NCBI GenBank assembly: GCA_029557965.1
Contig: JAKQIM010000031.1
Location: forward strand, 62,001-126,000
Direction: 5' to 3'
Length of the DNA: 64,000 bases
Origin: Chloroflexota bacterium
GTDB taxonomy: Bacteria; Chloroflexota; Anaerolineae; Anaerolineales; UBA4823
In this document: positions 24,523 through 33,934 of the stretch, piece after piece
Position numbering within the stretch: position 1 is the stretch's first letter
Layout: every line of letters begins with the position of its first letter
Program-made: the position numbers and the translations under genes
The notes under the pieces: generated by a model
Databases searched by the model: none
What the model was told of the DNA's origin: nothing
Seen by the model: the letters and a program-made list of their open reading frames with translations, nothing else

Positions 24523-26118
24523 ATGGCTGAGGTGATTTCCGTTCTGGTTGCCAGTGCAACACCCGGCTTTGGGGAGTTGATCCAGCAAACACTCGAAGAA
24601 ACCGGGCTGTATAAGGTGCTGCTGATAGATAGCGGCAGTGAAGCGCTTGACTGCATGCAGAGCATGCCTTTTTCCTTAGCCATCCTGGATAGTTTTTTAC
24701 CCGATGTTACCCTGCCCCAACTGATCTCTGAGTTCAAAAAGATATCCCCTGCAATTCACCTGGTGGTCATTCCACCCAATAACGACCCCTCAGACCCTGA
24801 GTTGGTACAGGCTGGCGTGCACGGCTTCCTCACAAAGCCATTTTACCTGCCCGACCTGCTTGATACCGTTTCTGAGGCCTTGCACCAGGGCTCAAGTGCA
24901 GAGACTCAAACGCCGCCCCAATTTGCGCCGCTCAACCACACACAAGGGTTGGATTGGCTGCAAGATGTCAGCCGCGCCGCCCAGCACCTCACTCGCCTTT
25001 CATTAGAATCATCTGCCCAAGCCGCCCTGATCGTACGCGACGGTCAGTTGTGGGCCTACGCCGGGCAGTTAGCCCAGCCTGCCGCCCAAGAAATGGCCGC
25101 TGTGGTGACCAGCTTCTGGGCCAACGATGCCGCTTCGCGGCCGGGTGGCCCCTCAGGAGATATGGTGCGCCTGGTGCGCCTGGATATCACTGCCGCCGAA
25201 TACATGTTGTATGCCACCGCCTTGGGCAAGGGTATGGTGTTGGCGCTGGCCTTTAATGCCGAAACCCCCTTCAGCAAGATCCGCACCCAAGCCAGCCAAT
25301 TGGCACGCGCCCTGGCTTCACCGCCCGGCGCGCACCCCGTCCAGCCTCGCCCCGATTTGGCCATCCCGCTTTCACAGCTTCCACCGCCGCCCAACATCAA
25401 GCCGCTATTGGAAGATGTTCCGCCGCCCTCCCCCTCCAGGCGGGTTCAAGAGCCTATCAGCCGCCCGCGCCCAGATCTTAATATCCAATTATCTGCCAGC
25501 CCGCAGGTCAGTGCCCAGGCCAAGATATTTCCCAGCACCGAAGCCGCCGCGCCGGTCATTGCCCCAGCACCAGCCCTCCCCCCCAAAAACCAGGTTGCAG
25601 TCGATATGCTGCCTGCCTCAGCCCTGCCCCAACCCCAGCCAGCCGCCTCGCCGGCGCCTGTCGAAGCCCAAGACGAGAGCCTTGAACTGCGCCCCATCTC
25701 GCCTGGGCTGCACAACCTGGTTTACGCCTGTGTGCTGATCCCTCGCCTGCCCCAACATTACCTGACGGGTGACCTGGGCGCCCGCCTGGGCGAATGGATC
25801 CCCCAGCTTTGCCTGGCTTATGGTTGGCGATTGGATCACATCGCCGTACGTCCTGACTATATTGAATGGGTGGCTGGCGTGGCACCAACCACGTCTCCCA
25901 GCTACCTGATGCGCGTCTTGCGCCAACAAACTTCACAGCGCATCTTTGCTGACTTCCCAAACCTCGGTCGCGAGAACCCCTCCGGTGACTTTTGGGCCCC
26001 GGGTTACCTGATCATGAGCAGCCCCCAGCCGCCTCCCGCACATGTGATCCGCGAGTTCATCCAACAGACCCGCCACCACCAGGGTGCCTCTCGGCCACCA
26101 GACCTGCCTCGCCTTTAA
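24523..26118 (+). CDS. receiver-roadblock protein with C-terminal inactive IS200/IS605 TnpA-like domain
   Basis: A 531-residue cytosolic protein in three parts. Residues 4-125 form a response-regulator receiver with Asp56 (LAILDSFLPD) and Lys in FLTKPF, but the acidic Mg-binding pair of strand one is missing (LVASATPG). Residues about 145-265 resemble a roadblock/LC7 domain. After a Pro-rich linker (about 270-390), residues about 398-520 follow the Y1 transposase pattern: YACVLIPRL, a LGEWIPQLCLAYGWRLDHI helix-strand, RPDYIEWVA where TnpA has PDHVHLLV, SPSYLMRVLRQQTSQRIF, and IREFIQQTR where TnpA has the catalytic Tyr. Both His and the Tyr are replaced, so it should bind nucleic acid without cutting it. 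It is followed six bases later by polA. Confidence 0.82.
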   Translation: MAEVISVLVASATPGFGELIQQTLEETGLYKVLLIDSGSEALDCMQSMPFSLAILDSFLPDVTLPQLISEFKKISPAIHLVVIPPNNDPSDPELVQAGVHGFLTKPFYLPDLLDTVSEALHQGSSAETQTPPQFAPLNHTQGLDWLQDVSRAAQHLTRLSLESSAQAALIVRDGQLWAYAGQLAQPAAQEMAAVVTSFWANDAASRPGGPSGDMVRLVRLDITAAEYMLYATALGKGMVLALAFNAETPFSKIRTQASQLARALASPPGAHPVQPRPDLAIPLSQLPPPPNIKPLLEDVPPPSPSRRVQEPISRPRPDLNIQLSASPQVSAQAKIFPSTEAAAPVIAPAPALPPKNQVAVDMLPASALPQPQPAASPAPVEAQDESLELRPISPGLHNLVYACVLIPRLPQHYLTGDLGARLGEWIPQLCLAYGWRLDHIAVRPDYIEWVAGVAPTTSPSYLMRVLRQQTSQRIFADFPNLGRENPSGDFWAPGYLIMSSPQPPPAHVIREFIQQTRHHQGASRPPDLPRL

Positions 26119-26124
26119 ATCGCA

Positions 26125-28941
26125 ATGCCTCCCACCATATATCTGCTTGACGGTCACGCACTAGCTTATCGCGCTTACTACGCCCTGACACGCGGTTCAC
26201 CCGCGGCCTTCACCACCCATGCCGGAGAACCGACTGCCGGTGTGTATGGCTTCACCAGCATCTTGCTGCGCATTTTAGAACAAGACCGGCCCGATTACCT
26301 GGCTGTTACCTTTGACACAGGCAAAACGTTTCGCGACGAAATGTTCCCCGAATACAAAGCCACCCGCGCCAAGATGCCCGATGATTTACGCCCGCAGATG
26401 AAGCGCATCCGCCAGCTTGTGGATGCTTTCAACATTCCTCGCCTGGAGCTGGAAGGTTACGAGGCTGATGATGTGCTCGGCAGCCTGGCCTGCCAGCTCT
26501 CAGCACAAGGCTACGGGGTCAAGATCATCACCGGCGATCGTGACCTCTTGCAATTGGTCAACGAACGTATCCTGGTTAACCTGCCTGGCAAAGGCGGCGC
26601 TGAATCAAAGGATTATTTTGCCCAAGACGTGTTGGAGTACCTGGGCGTACGCCCCGACCAGGTGATCGACTATAAAGCCCTGGTGGGCGACACATCTGAT
26701 AACATCCCCGGTGTGACAGGCATTGGTGAGAAAACTGCCGTCAACCTGTTGGCAAAGTACGAAACCCTAGAAGGCATTTATGCCCACCTGGATGAGCTGG
26801 CCGATGGGGTGCGCAAGAAGCTAGAAGCCGGGCGCGCCAACGCCGATCTCAGCCGGCGCTTGGCCACCATTGTCACCGACCTGCCGCTCAAGATGGACCT
26901 GGACAAAGCCCGCACCGAGCATTTCGACCCGGAACAAGTAGAAGCCATCTTCCGCGAGCTTGAATTTCGCACTTTGCTCAAAAAGCTGACCGATCTCTAC
27001 CCGTTATATGGCAAAGCCCAACCCGCGCACAAAGGCCAACAACTCTCGCTGTTCGAGACCGCCGCGCCGCCCCCCGCAGAAGCCCCCGCCCCTGCCCTGT
27101 CTGCCGCCCCAGGCCCAATCGATTACCAGGTAATCGATACGCCCGCGGCCCTAAAGAGCCTGGCCGAGCGCTTGCAAAAAGCCAGCCTGATCGCCTTTGA
27201 CACCGAAACCACCTCCACCGATCCCATGCGGGCCGACCTGGTGGGCATCTCGCTGGCGGTGGAAGGCAGCCAGGGGTATTACATCCCCGTGGGGCACAAC
27301 CCCGGCATGGGCAAGCAGTTACCCCTGAAAGACGTTCTGGAGGCCCTGCGCGGCCCATTGACTGACCCGCGTATCCAGAAGGCCGGCCACAACCTGAAGT
27401 ACGATTTCATTATGCTCGCCCGCCAGGGATTGCGCACTGCCCCCCTATCGTTTGACACCATGATCGCCGAATGGCTGACCAACCCGGCCTCGCACAACCT
27501 GGGCCTAAAGAACCTGGCCTGGGTGCGCCTGAATCTCTCGATGACCGAGATCCAGGCATTGATTGGTTCAGGGAAGAACCAGCGCAGCATGGCCGAAGTG
27601 CCCGTTGTCGACGCGGCCGCCTACGCCGCCGCCGATGCCGCGGCTGTGATGCAGTTGATCCCCCACTTGCGCGCCGAGTTAGAAGCCGGGCCCGGGCTGC
27701 GCCTGCTCGAAGAGATCGAGATGCCCCTGGTCAGCGTACTGGCCGATATGGAAATGACCGGCATCAGCCTGGATACAAGCTTCCTGGCCCAAATGTCAGC
27801 CGAGTTGGCCACCCGCCTGGCAGAAATCGAGACCCAGGTGTACGAGCTGGTCGGCCAACCATTCAACATCAATTCTACCCAACAACTCTCACAAGCTCTC
27901 TTTGAGCGCCTGAAGCTTTCTCCGCCCGATCGTACCCGCCGTACCGAGCGGGGGCACTATTCCACCTCGGCTGACGTGCTTGAAGCGCTGAGCGGCAAAC
28001 ACCCGGTGGTAGACCTGGTCTTAGAGCAGCGCGAGCTCTCGAAGCTTAAATCCACCTACCTGGATGCACTGCCCTTGCAGGTGAACCCCAATACCGGGCG
28101 CGTGCATACATCTTATAATCAGACCGGCTCGGTCACCGGGCGCATTGCCTCGTCTGATCCCAATCTCCAAAACATCCCCATTCGCACCGACCTAGGCAGG
28201 CAGGTGCGGCGCGCCTTCGTTGCCGCACCGGGTTGGCAATTGCTCTCGGTCGATTACTCACAAGTAGAGCTGCGCATTGCCGCCCATATGGCCGATGACC
28301 AGGCCATGCTCAACGCCTTCCGCCTTGGGCAAGATATCCACGCCGCCACGGCCGCCGCCATTTTCGGCATTCCACTCGAGCAGGTCAATAAAACCCAGCG
28401 CCGGCATGCCAAAGCGGTCAACTTTGGCCTGATCTACGGGATGAGCGCCTTCGGCCTGACCCGCAGCAGCGAGCTGACCCTGGCAGAAGCAGAAGATTTC
28501 ATCGATGCCTATTTCAAGCAGTTCCCCGGCATCAAAAGCTACCTGGATGGCATTCGCCTCTTGGCTGCCCAACAGGGCTATGTTGAGACGCTCTTGGGGC
28601 GGCGGCGGCTCTTCCCAGGCTTAAAAACTCAGCAAAACCAGGCCATCCGCAATCGCGAAGAACGCGAAGCCATCAATGCACCCATCCAGGGTACCGCGGC
28701 GGATATCATGAAGATCGCCATGCTGCATCTGCCGCCAGCGCTGAAAGAAGCCGGCCTGTCGGCGCGGATTTTACTTCAAGTTCATGATGAATTAGTGTTA
28801 GAATGTCCTTCAGACCAGTTACGCCCAACCGCCGAGTTGGTGCGCACTGTAATGGAAAAAGCCTACTCACTCAAGGCCCCGCTGCGTGCCGAAACCCGCA
28901 GTGGGCAGAATTGGGGTGAGTTGATGCCACTGGAACTTTAG
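26125..28941 (+). CDS. polA: DNA polymerase I
   Basis: A 938-residue family A polymerase with all three domains. The 5' nuclease (about 1-290) has LLDGHALAYRAYYAL, the EADDVLG and ITGDRDLLQL acidic motifs and the GVTGIGEKTA helix-hairpin-helix. The 3'-5' exonuclease (about 330-510) keeps its acidic residues in IAFDTETTSTDP and YAAADAAAVMQL, so proofreading looks functional. The polymerase (about 530-938) has DPNLQNIPIRT, motif A VDYSQVELRI, motif B KAVNFGLIYG and motif C QVHDELVLE. It fills gaps and removes Okazaki primers. The ATG follows the preceding stop by six bases. Confidence 0.98.
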   Translation: MPPTIYLLDGHALAYRAYYALTRGSPAAFTTHAGEPTAGVYGFTSILLRILEQDRPDYLAVTFDTGKTFRDEMFPEYKATRAKMPDDLRPQMKRIRQLVDAFNIPRLELEGYEADDVLGSLACQLSAQGYGVKIITGDRDLLQLVNERILVNLPGKGGAESKDYFAQDVLEYLGVRPDQVIDYKALVGDTSDNIPGVTGIGEKTAVNLLAKYETLEGIYAHLDELADGVRKKLEAGRANADLSRRLATIVTDLPLKMDLDKARTEHFDPEQVEAIFRELEFRTLLKKLTDLYPLYGKAQPAHKGQQLSLFETAAPPPAEAPAPALSAAPGPIDYQVIDTPAALKSLAERLQKASLIAFDTETTSTDPMRADLVGISLAVEGSQGYYIPVGHNPGMGKQLPLKDVLEALRGPLTDPRIQKAGHNLKYDFIMLARQGLRTAPLSFDTMIAEWLTNPASHNLGLKNLAWVRLNLSMTEIQALIGSGKNQRSMAEVPVVDAAAYAAADAAAVMQLIPHLRAELEAGPGLRLLEEIEMPLVSVLADMEMTGISLDTSFLAQMSAELATRLAEIETQVYELVGQPFNINSTQQLSQALFERLKLSPPDRTRRTERGHYSTSADVLEALSGKHPVVDLVLEQRELSKLKSTYLDALPLQVNPNTGRVHTSYNQTGSVTGRIASSDPNLQNIPIRTDLGRQVRRAFVAAPGWQLLSVDYSQVELRIAAHMADDQAMLNAFRLGQDIHAATAAAIFGIPLEQVNKTQRRHAKAVNFGLIYGMSAFGLTRSSELTLAEAEDFIDAYFKQFPGIKSYLDGIRLLAAQQGYVETLLGRRRLFPGLKTQQNQAIRNREEREAINAPIQGTAADIMKIAMLHLPPALKEAGLSARILLQVHDELVLECPSDQLRPTAELVRTVMEKAYSLKAPLRAETRSGQNWGELMPLEL

Positions 28942-28950
28942 GGAGATCGT

Positions 28951-31275
28951 ATGGCAGGAAATCAAGAACGCTTTCAACAAGCAATGAACCAGGGCCATTC
29001 AGCCGCCTGGGACCAGGCCTGGGACAAAGCAGCCGGCTATTACCGCCAGGCACTGGCAGAGTTTCCGGATGAGCCGAAAGCCCTCACCAACCTGGCTTTG
29101 GCGCTCTATGAAGTGCAAGACTTTGATAATGCACTAAAAACCTACCAGCGCGCCGCCAACGTTTCTCCCAATGACCCCCTGCCACACGAAAAAGTCGCCG
29201 AATTGTTAGAACGCACCGGCAACGTGGATCAGGCTTGCAAGACCTATCTGGAAGTCGCTGAAAAGTATGCCCGCAACAAGGATATCGAAAAGGCGATCGA
29301 AAACTGGACCAGCGTGGTAAGCCTTAATCCCGAAAATGTGGTGGCGCACTCGCGCCTGGCCCTGGTTTACGAACGCCTGAACCGTAAACAACAGGCGATC
29401 ATGGAATACGTGGCTGTCGCCAGCCTGATGCAGCACAGCGGCGAGGTACAAAAAGCCGTCCAGACCATCAACCACTTGCTGCAAGTATATCCCGACAGCA
29501 ACGAGGCCACACAGGCCCTGTCTATGATCCAGACCGGCAAGCCGCTGCCCAAGCCGCGCCGCCCGCGCGGCTCGACCGGCCCCCTCACCATGGCCCAGGT
29601 CAAACAGCTCGACACAACCAAGACGGATGCCAGAGAACGCGCCAGCATTGATCCAATCCAAGAGGCCCGCCAGGCAGCCCTGACCGCCCTGGCCGGTATG
29701 CTCTTTGAGCAATCGGCTGAAACCCAGCCCGCCCAACAACAGGCCAGAGGGCTGACCTCGATCGTCAAAGGCACTGCCATCCTTGGACAGCACATTGACT
29801 ATACGAAGATGACCCTGCACATCAGCCAGGCCATCGATCTACAGTCGCACGGCAAAGATGCCGATGCCATCAACGAACTGGAGCGCGCTATGGAAGCCGG
29901 CCTGATCGAAAGCCCGGCAGCCCATTTCAACCTGGGCATGCTGCTGGCCAAAGGCGAGCGCATGGAAAGCGCCGTGCGCAACCTGCAGCGAGCCGTCAAA
30001 CACACCAGCTTTGCGCTGGGCGCCCGCCTGCTGCTCGGCCAAACCTACCGCAAGATGGAACGCAACAAAGAGGCCGCCATCGAGTATCTCGAAGCCCTCA
30101 AAATTGCCGACTCTGAGAATGTCTCAGCCGAGTATGCCGAAGAATTAAGCCAACTCTACGAACCGATCATCGAAGCCTTTGGTCAGAAGGATGATCCTCA
30201 ATTCCAGCTCCGCATTTGCGACAACATCAACGCCATGCTTGTCCGTGCCGACTGGCGCACGCACATCAAGCGCGCCCGACAGCAGCTCCCCGCCCAGTCA
30301 GAAGGCACCCCGCCCATCCCATTGGCCGAAATGCTCACCGAGGCCAGCAGCAGCCAGGTGGTTGAATCCCTCTCCAAGGTCAATAACCTGGCCCGCAAGG
30401 GTCACCTTCGCACCGCCATGGAAGAGGCCTACTACGCATTGAAGTTTGCCCCTACCTACCTGCCCCTGCACATATGCATTGGCGACCTGCTCTTGCAAGA
30501 TAACCACATCGCCGAGGCCGTGCACAAATACACCGTAGTAGCTGAAAGCTACAGTGTGCGCGGCGAAGCCAACCGCGCGATTGCACTGCTGAAGCGCGTC
30601 AGCGAGCTGGCCCCCATGGATATGGAGCCCCGCAATCACTTGATCGACTTGATGATGGAGCGCGGCCAGGTTGAAGAGACGGTGCGCGAATTCCTGAAGC
30701 TGGCTGAGGTGTACTACAGCCAGGCCGATTTAAGCATGGCCCGCAAAACCTATACCCGCGCCCTACGCTATGCCCAACAGGCCAATGTAGACCGCGCCAC
30801 CAAGGTCAACCTGCTGCACCGCATGGCAGATATCGACATGCAAAGCCTCGATTGGCGCCAGGCATTGCGCGTCTTTGACCAGGTGCGCACCCTCGAGCCA
30901 GATGACGCCAAGGCCCGCGGCATGTTGATTGATCTCAATTTGCGCCTTGGGCAAACTGCCCAGGCCCTGGCTGAGGTCGATAACTACATTGCCCATCTGC
31001 TGAACAGCGGGCAAAATCCGAAGGCGCTGGAATTTTTGACCACCCTGGTACAAGAGAATCCCAAGCAGCCTGCCATGCACCGCCGCCTGGGAGAATTCTA
31101 CCGCCAGGTGGGGCGCACCGATGACGCGATCGAGCAGCTTGACGCTGCGATCAATCTATTCTTACAATCTGGCAATCGCGCCGCAGCCGCCGAAACCGTC
31201 ATGGCCATCCTGGCCCTTAACCCTGCCAACCCTGCCGATTATCAACAGATGTTGGCTAAGCTGCAGCAGAAGTAA
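28951..31275 (+). CDS. large tetratricopeptide-repeat protein
   Basis: A 774-residue cytosolic protein made of helical TPR units, for example NLALALYEVQDFDNALKTY (about 45-65), NLGMLLAKGERMESAVRNL and RLGEFYRQVGRTDDAIEQL. A basic Pro-rich linker (KPLPKPRRPRGSTGP, about 196-210) divides an N-terminal TPR block from the rest. No signal peptide and no enzymatic domain are visible, so a scaffold or adaptor role is likely. It has a GGGAG ribosome binding site, starts 9 bases after polA and ends at a strong terminator. Confidence 0.88.
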   Translation: MAGNQERFQQAMNQGHSAAWDQAWDKAAGYYRQALAEFPDEPKALTNLALALYEVQDFDNALKTYQRAANVSPNDPLPHEKVAELLERTGNVDQACKTYLEVAEKYARNKDIEKAIENWTSVVSLNPENVVAHSRLALVYERLNRKQQAIMEYVAVASLMQHSGEVQKAVQTINHLLQVYPDSNEATQALSMIQTGKPLPKPRRPRGSTGPLTMAQVKQLDTTKTDARERASIDPIQEARQAALTALAGMLFEQSAETQPAQQQARGLTSIVKGTAILGQHIDYTKMTLHISQAIDLQSHGKDADAINELERAMEAGLIESPAAHFNLGMLLAKGERMESAVRNLQRAVKHTSFALGARLLLGQTYRKMERNKEAAIEYLEALKIADSENVSAEYAEELSQLYEPIIEAFGQKDDPQFQLRICDNINAMLVRADWRTHIKRARQQLPAQSEGTPPIPLAEMLTEASSSQVVESLSKVNNLARKGHLRTAMEEAYYALKFAPTYLPLHICIGDLLLQDNHIAEAVHKYTVVAESYSVRGEANRAIALLKRVSELAPMDMEPRNHLIDLMMERGQVEETVREFLKLAEVYYSQADLSMARKTYTRALRYAQQANVDRATKVNLLHRMADIDMQSLDWRQALRVFDQVRTLEPDDAKARGMLIDLNLRLGQTAQALAEVDNYIAHLLNSGQNPKALEFLTTLVQENPKQPAMHRRLGEFYRQVGRTDDAIEQLDAAINLFLQSGNRAAAAETVMAILALNPANPADYQQMLAKLQQK

Positions 31276-31298
31276 ACCACCAGAGAAATTTGGCCTAA

Positions 31299-31342
31299 AA
31301 AGCGCTTGGGGCGGTGCCAATATGGACCGCCCCAAGCGCTTT
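31299..31342. terminator. bidirectional terminator, 17-bp perfect stem
   Basis: AAAGCGCTTGGGGCGGT (31299-31315) pairs perfectly with 31326-31342 around a 10-base loop. It lies between the convergent TPR gene and the secreted repeat protein gene. Confidence 0.9.
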
Positions 31343-31361
31343 CTCATCCATCAAAAGGAAC

Positions 31362-32309
31362 TTACCGCCAGATGCTGAAAGATGTGACGGTCCGGTCTTC
31401 CAGTTCGTAGCTGGTAGCAATAATGAAGATCTCGGCGATTCCATCAGGCTGTCCGTTGAACAGAAAATCCTGCGTCGCCATCCCGTGTTCATTGGTCAAG
31501 GCCACGTAACGCAACCCCTCGCCGTTTGGCAAGCGGACAATGACCTGGACCGTCACATTTTCTGCCGGGCGCAAGTTTTGATCTTGCACCACAACATCCA
31601 CGAATTGATGACCACTGGATGCCAGGCTGGGCCGGCGCACAAAAGCATGTGCATTCAGGCTGATCACCGTGTAGGGGATATTGTCGCCCTCCTGGCTGGG
31701 CAGCAAACGGATCGGATCCTCGTAAAGATCGAAGTAACGAGCACCCAGGTCTGTCAACACCACACGCTGGCCCGAGGGCAGATCAGGCTTCCATTCAAAA
31801 CGCGCCCGCTGGAAATACTGCACCATCACACCATCGTGGATCTCGATCTCAGAGATTGGGTACCCAAACTGGGCAATCCCACCGTTGGTGTTAAAGAATT
31901 CCAAGAAGGCATAGCAGACCGGCAGCCCATCTTCAGGGATGCGGCGACAGGCCGTCATGTTTGAAGCAGTGGGTACCACAGCCCCCGGTCCATCCACCTG
32001 GTAAAGGTACTCTCCCAACAGCGTCAACATCACCCGCGGCTCAAAGGGCATCTCAGGATGCAGCTCGAAACGCGCCCGCTGGAAGTATTGGATTTGCATC
32101 CCATTCTGGTCGACAAATGCATCGGTGATCGGGTAGCCAAATACCATCTGCGGGTTTGGGACGCTGTTGTACATCGCCAGGAAATCCCCAGTCACCCAGT
32201 GGCCGGTTTCAGGGAAGTAACGCGCATCTTCTCCCTGGGCCAAAGTCAGCAGCCCGGGCAGCATCAGGCCCACCAGCAGGGTAAGGGTCAATAAGCCCCA
32301 CTTCTTCAT
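31362..32309 (-). CDS. secreted protein with two FGYPI...YFQRARFE repeats
   Basis: A 315-residue exported protein with a signal peptide (about 1-25). Two repeats of about 50-60 residues share the pattern FGYPI-x(10-13)-G-x-x-(I/V)QYFQRARFE-x-x-P, at about residues 58-90 and 145-180; each is followed by a V(M/V)LT-LG segment. This resembles LGFP-type repeats of cell-surface proteins. The C-terminal 90 residues look like an immunoglobulin-type domain (VDVVVQDQNLRPAENVTVQV). I chose the ATG at 32309 because a good promoter ends six bases upstream of it. A role at the cell surface is inferred. Confidence 0.8.
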   Translation of the reverse strand: MKKWGLLTLTLLVGLMLPGLLTLAQGEDARYFPETGHWVTGDFLAMYNSVPNPQMVFGYPITDAFVDQNGMQIQYFQRARFELHPEMPFEPRVMLTLLGEYLYQVDGPGAVVPTASNMTACRRIPEDGLPVCYAFLEFFNTNGGIAQFGYPISEIEIHDGVMVQYFQRARFEWKPDLPSGQRVVLTDLGARYFDLYEDPIRLLPSQEGDNIPYTVISLNAHAFVRRPSLASSGHQFVDVVVQDQNLRPAENVTVQVIVRLPNGEGLRYVALTNEHGMATQDFLFNGQPDGIAEIFIIATSYELEDRTVTSFSIWR

Positions 32310-32344
32310 AAATAGATTATAGCCAATCCTTGGTTTAGATACAA
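32310..32344 (-). promoter_or_regulatory. promoter of the secreted repeat protein, leaderless
   Basis: On the minus strand TTGTAT (32344-32339), 17-base spacer, TATAAT (32321-32316), then six bases to the ATG at 32309, with no ribosome binding site. Confidence 0.78.
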
Positions 32345-32381
32345 TACCCAACAGGCCCAAAAATGATGCAAAATCGTTACT

Positions 32382-33074
32382 TTATCGCGAACTTACGTTT
32401 AACAGGATTTCCGAGAGCGCAGATGTGCTCGGCAGGATCAGGTCTGCTCCGGTCGAGTTCAATTCTGCCTCTTCGCCAAAGCCGCACAACACACCCACGG
32501 TTTGAGCCCCAGCCGCCTTACCGGCGCGCATATCCACCGTGGTATCGCCGATCATCAGGCAAGCCTGTGGGGGCAGCCCCATTTGCTCAGCCGCCCACAA
32601 GATCGGGTCGGGATAAGGCTTGGTATGTTTGCAGGTTTGAGCAGCCGCCACGCAGCGGAAAAAGGGCCTCAACCCAAACTGATCCAAGAACCGCTCTGTG
32701 CTGCGCAAGCCGCGCGCCGTAACCACGCTCATCGGATAATGTGGCAGCAGGCACTCCAGCATGCCCCGTACCCCATCGATCAACAAGAAAGGCGACTCCG
32801 ATTTGCCCAGCCCCTGGCGGTAGAAAAAGTCACCCATCGCGGCAATGGCGCCGTCAATGCCCAGCCGGTCGGGCACGCCTGCCATGAAGTTGGCCGGGTT
32901 CTCAGTGACCATGACCACCCGCCTGGCAAAGGGCAGCGGGTCACGCTGAGGAAAGACAAAGCGCAGAGGCGATAACCAGTGCACCAGCTTCCGTACGAAC
33001 TGGTCATCGGTATCGCTGAGCGTGCCATCGACATCGAAACACAACCCCTGTATGCGGCTTAGATCAAGTGGCAT
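32382..33074 (-). CDS. HAD-superfamily phosphatase, phosphoglycolate phosphatase-like
   Basis: A 230-residue HAD hydrolase. Motif I is LCFDVDGTLSDTD (about residues 10-22), motif II lies in MSVVTARG, motif III is the Lys in KHTKPYPDP and motif IV is MIGDTTVDMRAGKAAGA. The cap type and motifs fit the Gph/PGMB branch; the substrate is not defined. The chosen ATG at 33074 follows a GAGG-type ribosome binding site; a TTG at 33104 would add ten poorly conserved residues. It is preceded on the same strand by a very small membrane protein gene. Confidence 0.85.
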   Translation of the reverse strand: MPLDLSRIQGLCFDVDGTLSDTDDQFVRKLVHWLSPLRFVFPQRDPLPFARRVVMVTENPANFMAGVPDRLGIDGAIAAMGDFFYRQGLGKSESPFLLIDGVRGMLECLLPHYPMSVVTARGLRSTERFLDQFGLRPFFRCVAAAQTCKHTKPYPDPILWAAEQMGLPPQACLMIGDTTVDMRAGKAAGAQTVGVLCGFGEEAELNSTGADLILPSTSALSEILLNVSSR

Positions 33075-33093
33075 AACGGGTAATTCCTCAACC

Positions 33094-33219
33094 TCACAGG
33101 CCAATTGAAGGGAATGCCATCAGTACCGCCAGCCCCCCCACCAACAGGCTCGAGCACAGGCAAACTACGATTAGCAGAACCAGGCAAGATAGGTAAATAT
33201 TCCGGCTTCTCTCAGACAT
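33094..33219 (-). CDS. small single-pass membrane protein (41 residues)
   Basis: A 41-residue peptide beginning MSERSRNIYLSCLVLLIVVC with one long hydrophobic helix (about 8-35) and basic residues at the N-terminus. It has a good ribosome binding site (CTGGAGAA) and its own promoter, so it is probably real. It precedes the HAD phosphatase gene on the same strand and is divergent from the ECF sigma gene. No family recognised. Confidence 0.6.
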   Translation of the reverse strand: MSERSRNIYLSCLVLLIVVCLCSSLLVGGLAVLMAFPSIGL

Positions 33220-33237
33220 GGGCTTCTCCAGGGTCGC

Positions 33238-33266
33238 ATTGTAATCGCCTTTACCAAGAAGGGCAA
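33238..33266 (-). promoter_or_regulatory. promoter of the small membrane protein / HAD phosphatase unit
   Basis: On the minus strand TTGCCC (33266-33261), 17-base spacer, TACAAT (33243-33238). A short leader with a Shine-Dalgarno sequence follows. Confidence 0.65.
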
Positions 33267-33308
33267 TAGAAAAGGCAGAATCAACCCTTGTCATAGAAAA
33301 TTCTCGGT

Positions 33309-33322
33309 TACAATTATGCGGT
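33309..33322 (+). promoter_or_regulatory. -10 box of the ECF sigma gene, probably leaderless
   Basis: TACAAT (33309-33314) is followed by eight bases and the ATG at 33323. A TTGTCA lies 15 bases upstream of it, which is short for a -35. Confidence 0.5.
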
Positions 33323-33934
33323 ATGGACGAGCCCGCTCTGATCCAGGCCGCCTGCCAGGGTGATCTGGATTCATTCAATCACCTGGTTTTAGTCTACCAA
33401 GACCAGGTGTATCACCAGGCCTATCGCATGATGGGGGATGAGGCCGCGGCTGCTGACGCGTCTCAAGAGGCCTTTATCTCGGCTTTTCACCATATCCGCT
33501 CGTACCGCGGCGGTTCTTTCCGCGCCTGGCTGCTGCGCATTGTGACCAATGCCTGCTATGATGAGCTGCGCAGGCGCCAACGCCGGCCCACCACCCCCCT
33601 TGAGCCATTGGATGACAGCGGTGAAGAGATCGAATCCCCGCGCTGGATGGTCGATCCGCAAGATTCGCCAGAAGAATCCCTGGACCGCAGCGAACTGCGC
33701 CAGGCGATTGAACACTGCCTGCAACATCTTCCGGATGACTTCCGCGCCGCCGTATTAATGGTAGATATCCAGGGCATGGATTACACCGAAGCCGCCCAGG
33801 CCTTGGGCAAACCGTTAGGCACGGTCAAGAGCAGGCTGGCGCGCGCCCGCCTGCGCATGCGCGACTGCCTGAAAGGCTTCTGGGAACTTTTACCTGCGGT
33901 ATTTCGTCATGATGATGAGAACCGAGAGATGTGA
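33323..33934 (+). CDS. ECF-type RNA polymerase sigma factor
   Basis: A 203-residue sigma-70 family factor with only regions 2 and 4. Region 2 (about 10-80) includes the DASQEAFISAFHHI and FRAWLLRIVTNACYDELRRR segments; region 4 (about 130-185) has the DYTEAAQALGKPLGTVKSRLARAR helix-turn-helix in two parts. It directs RNA polymerase to a specific regulon, normally in response to envelope signals. Its stop overlaps the start of the membrane-bound anti-sigma candidate by one base. Confidence 0.93.
   Translation: MDEPALIQAACQGDLDSFNHLVLVYQDQVYHQAYRMMGDEAAAADASQEAFISAFHHIRSYRGGSFRAWLLRIVTNACYDELRRRQRRPTTPLEPLDDSGEEIESPRWMVDPQDSPEESLDRSELRQAIEHCLQHLPDDFRAAVLMVDIQGMDYTEAAQALGKPLGTVKSRLARARLRMRDCLKGFWELLPAVFRHDDENREM

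Noticed and set aside
24523-26118. An IS200/IS605 insertion sequence
   Set aside because: The transposase-like domain is fused in frame, lacks catalytic residues, and there are no terminal hairpins or tnpB.
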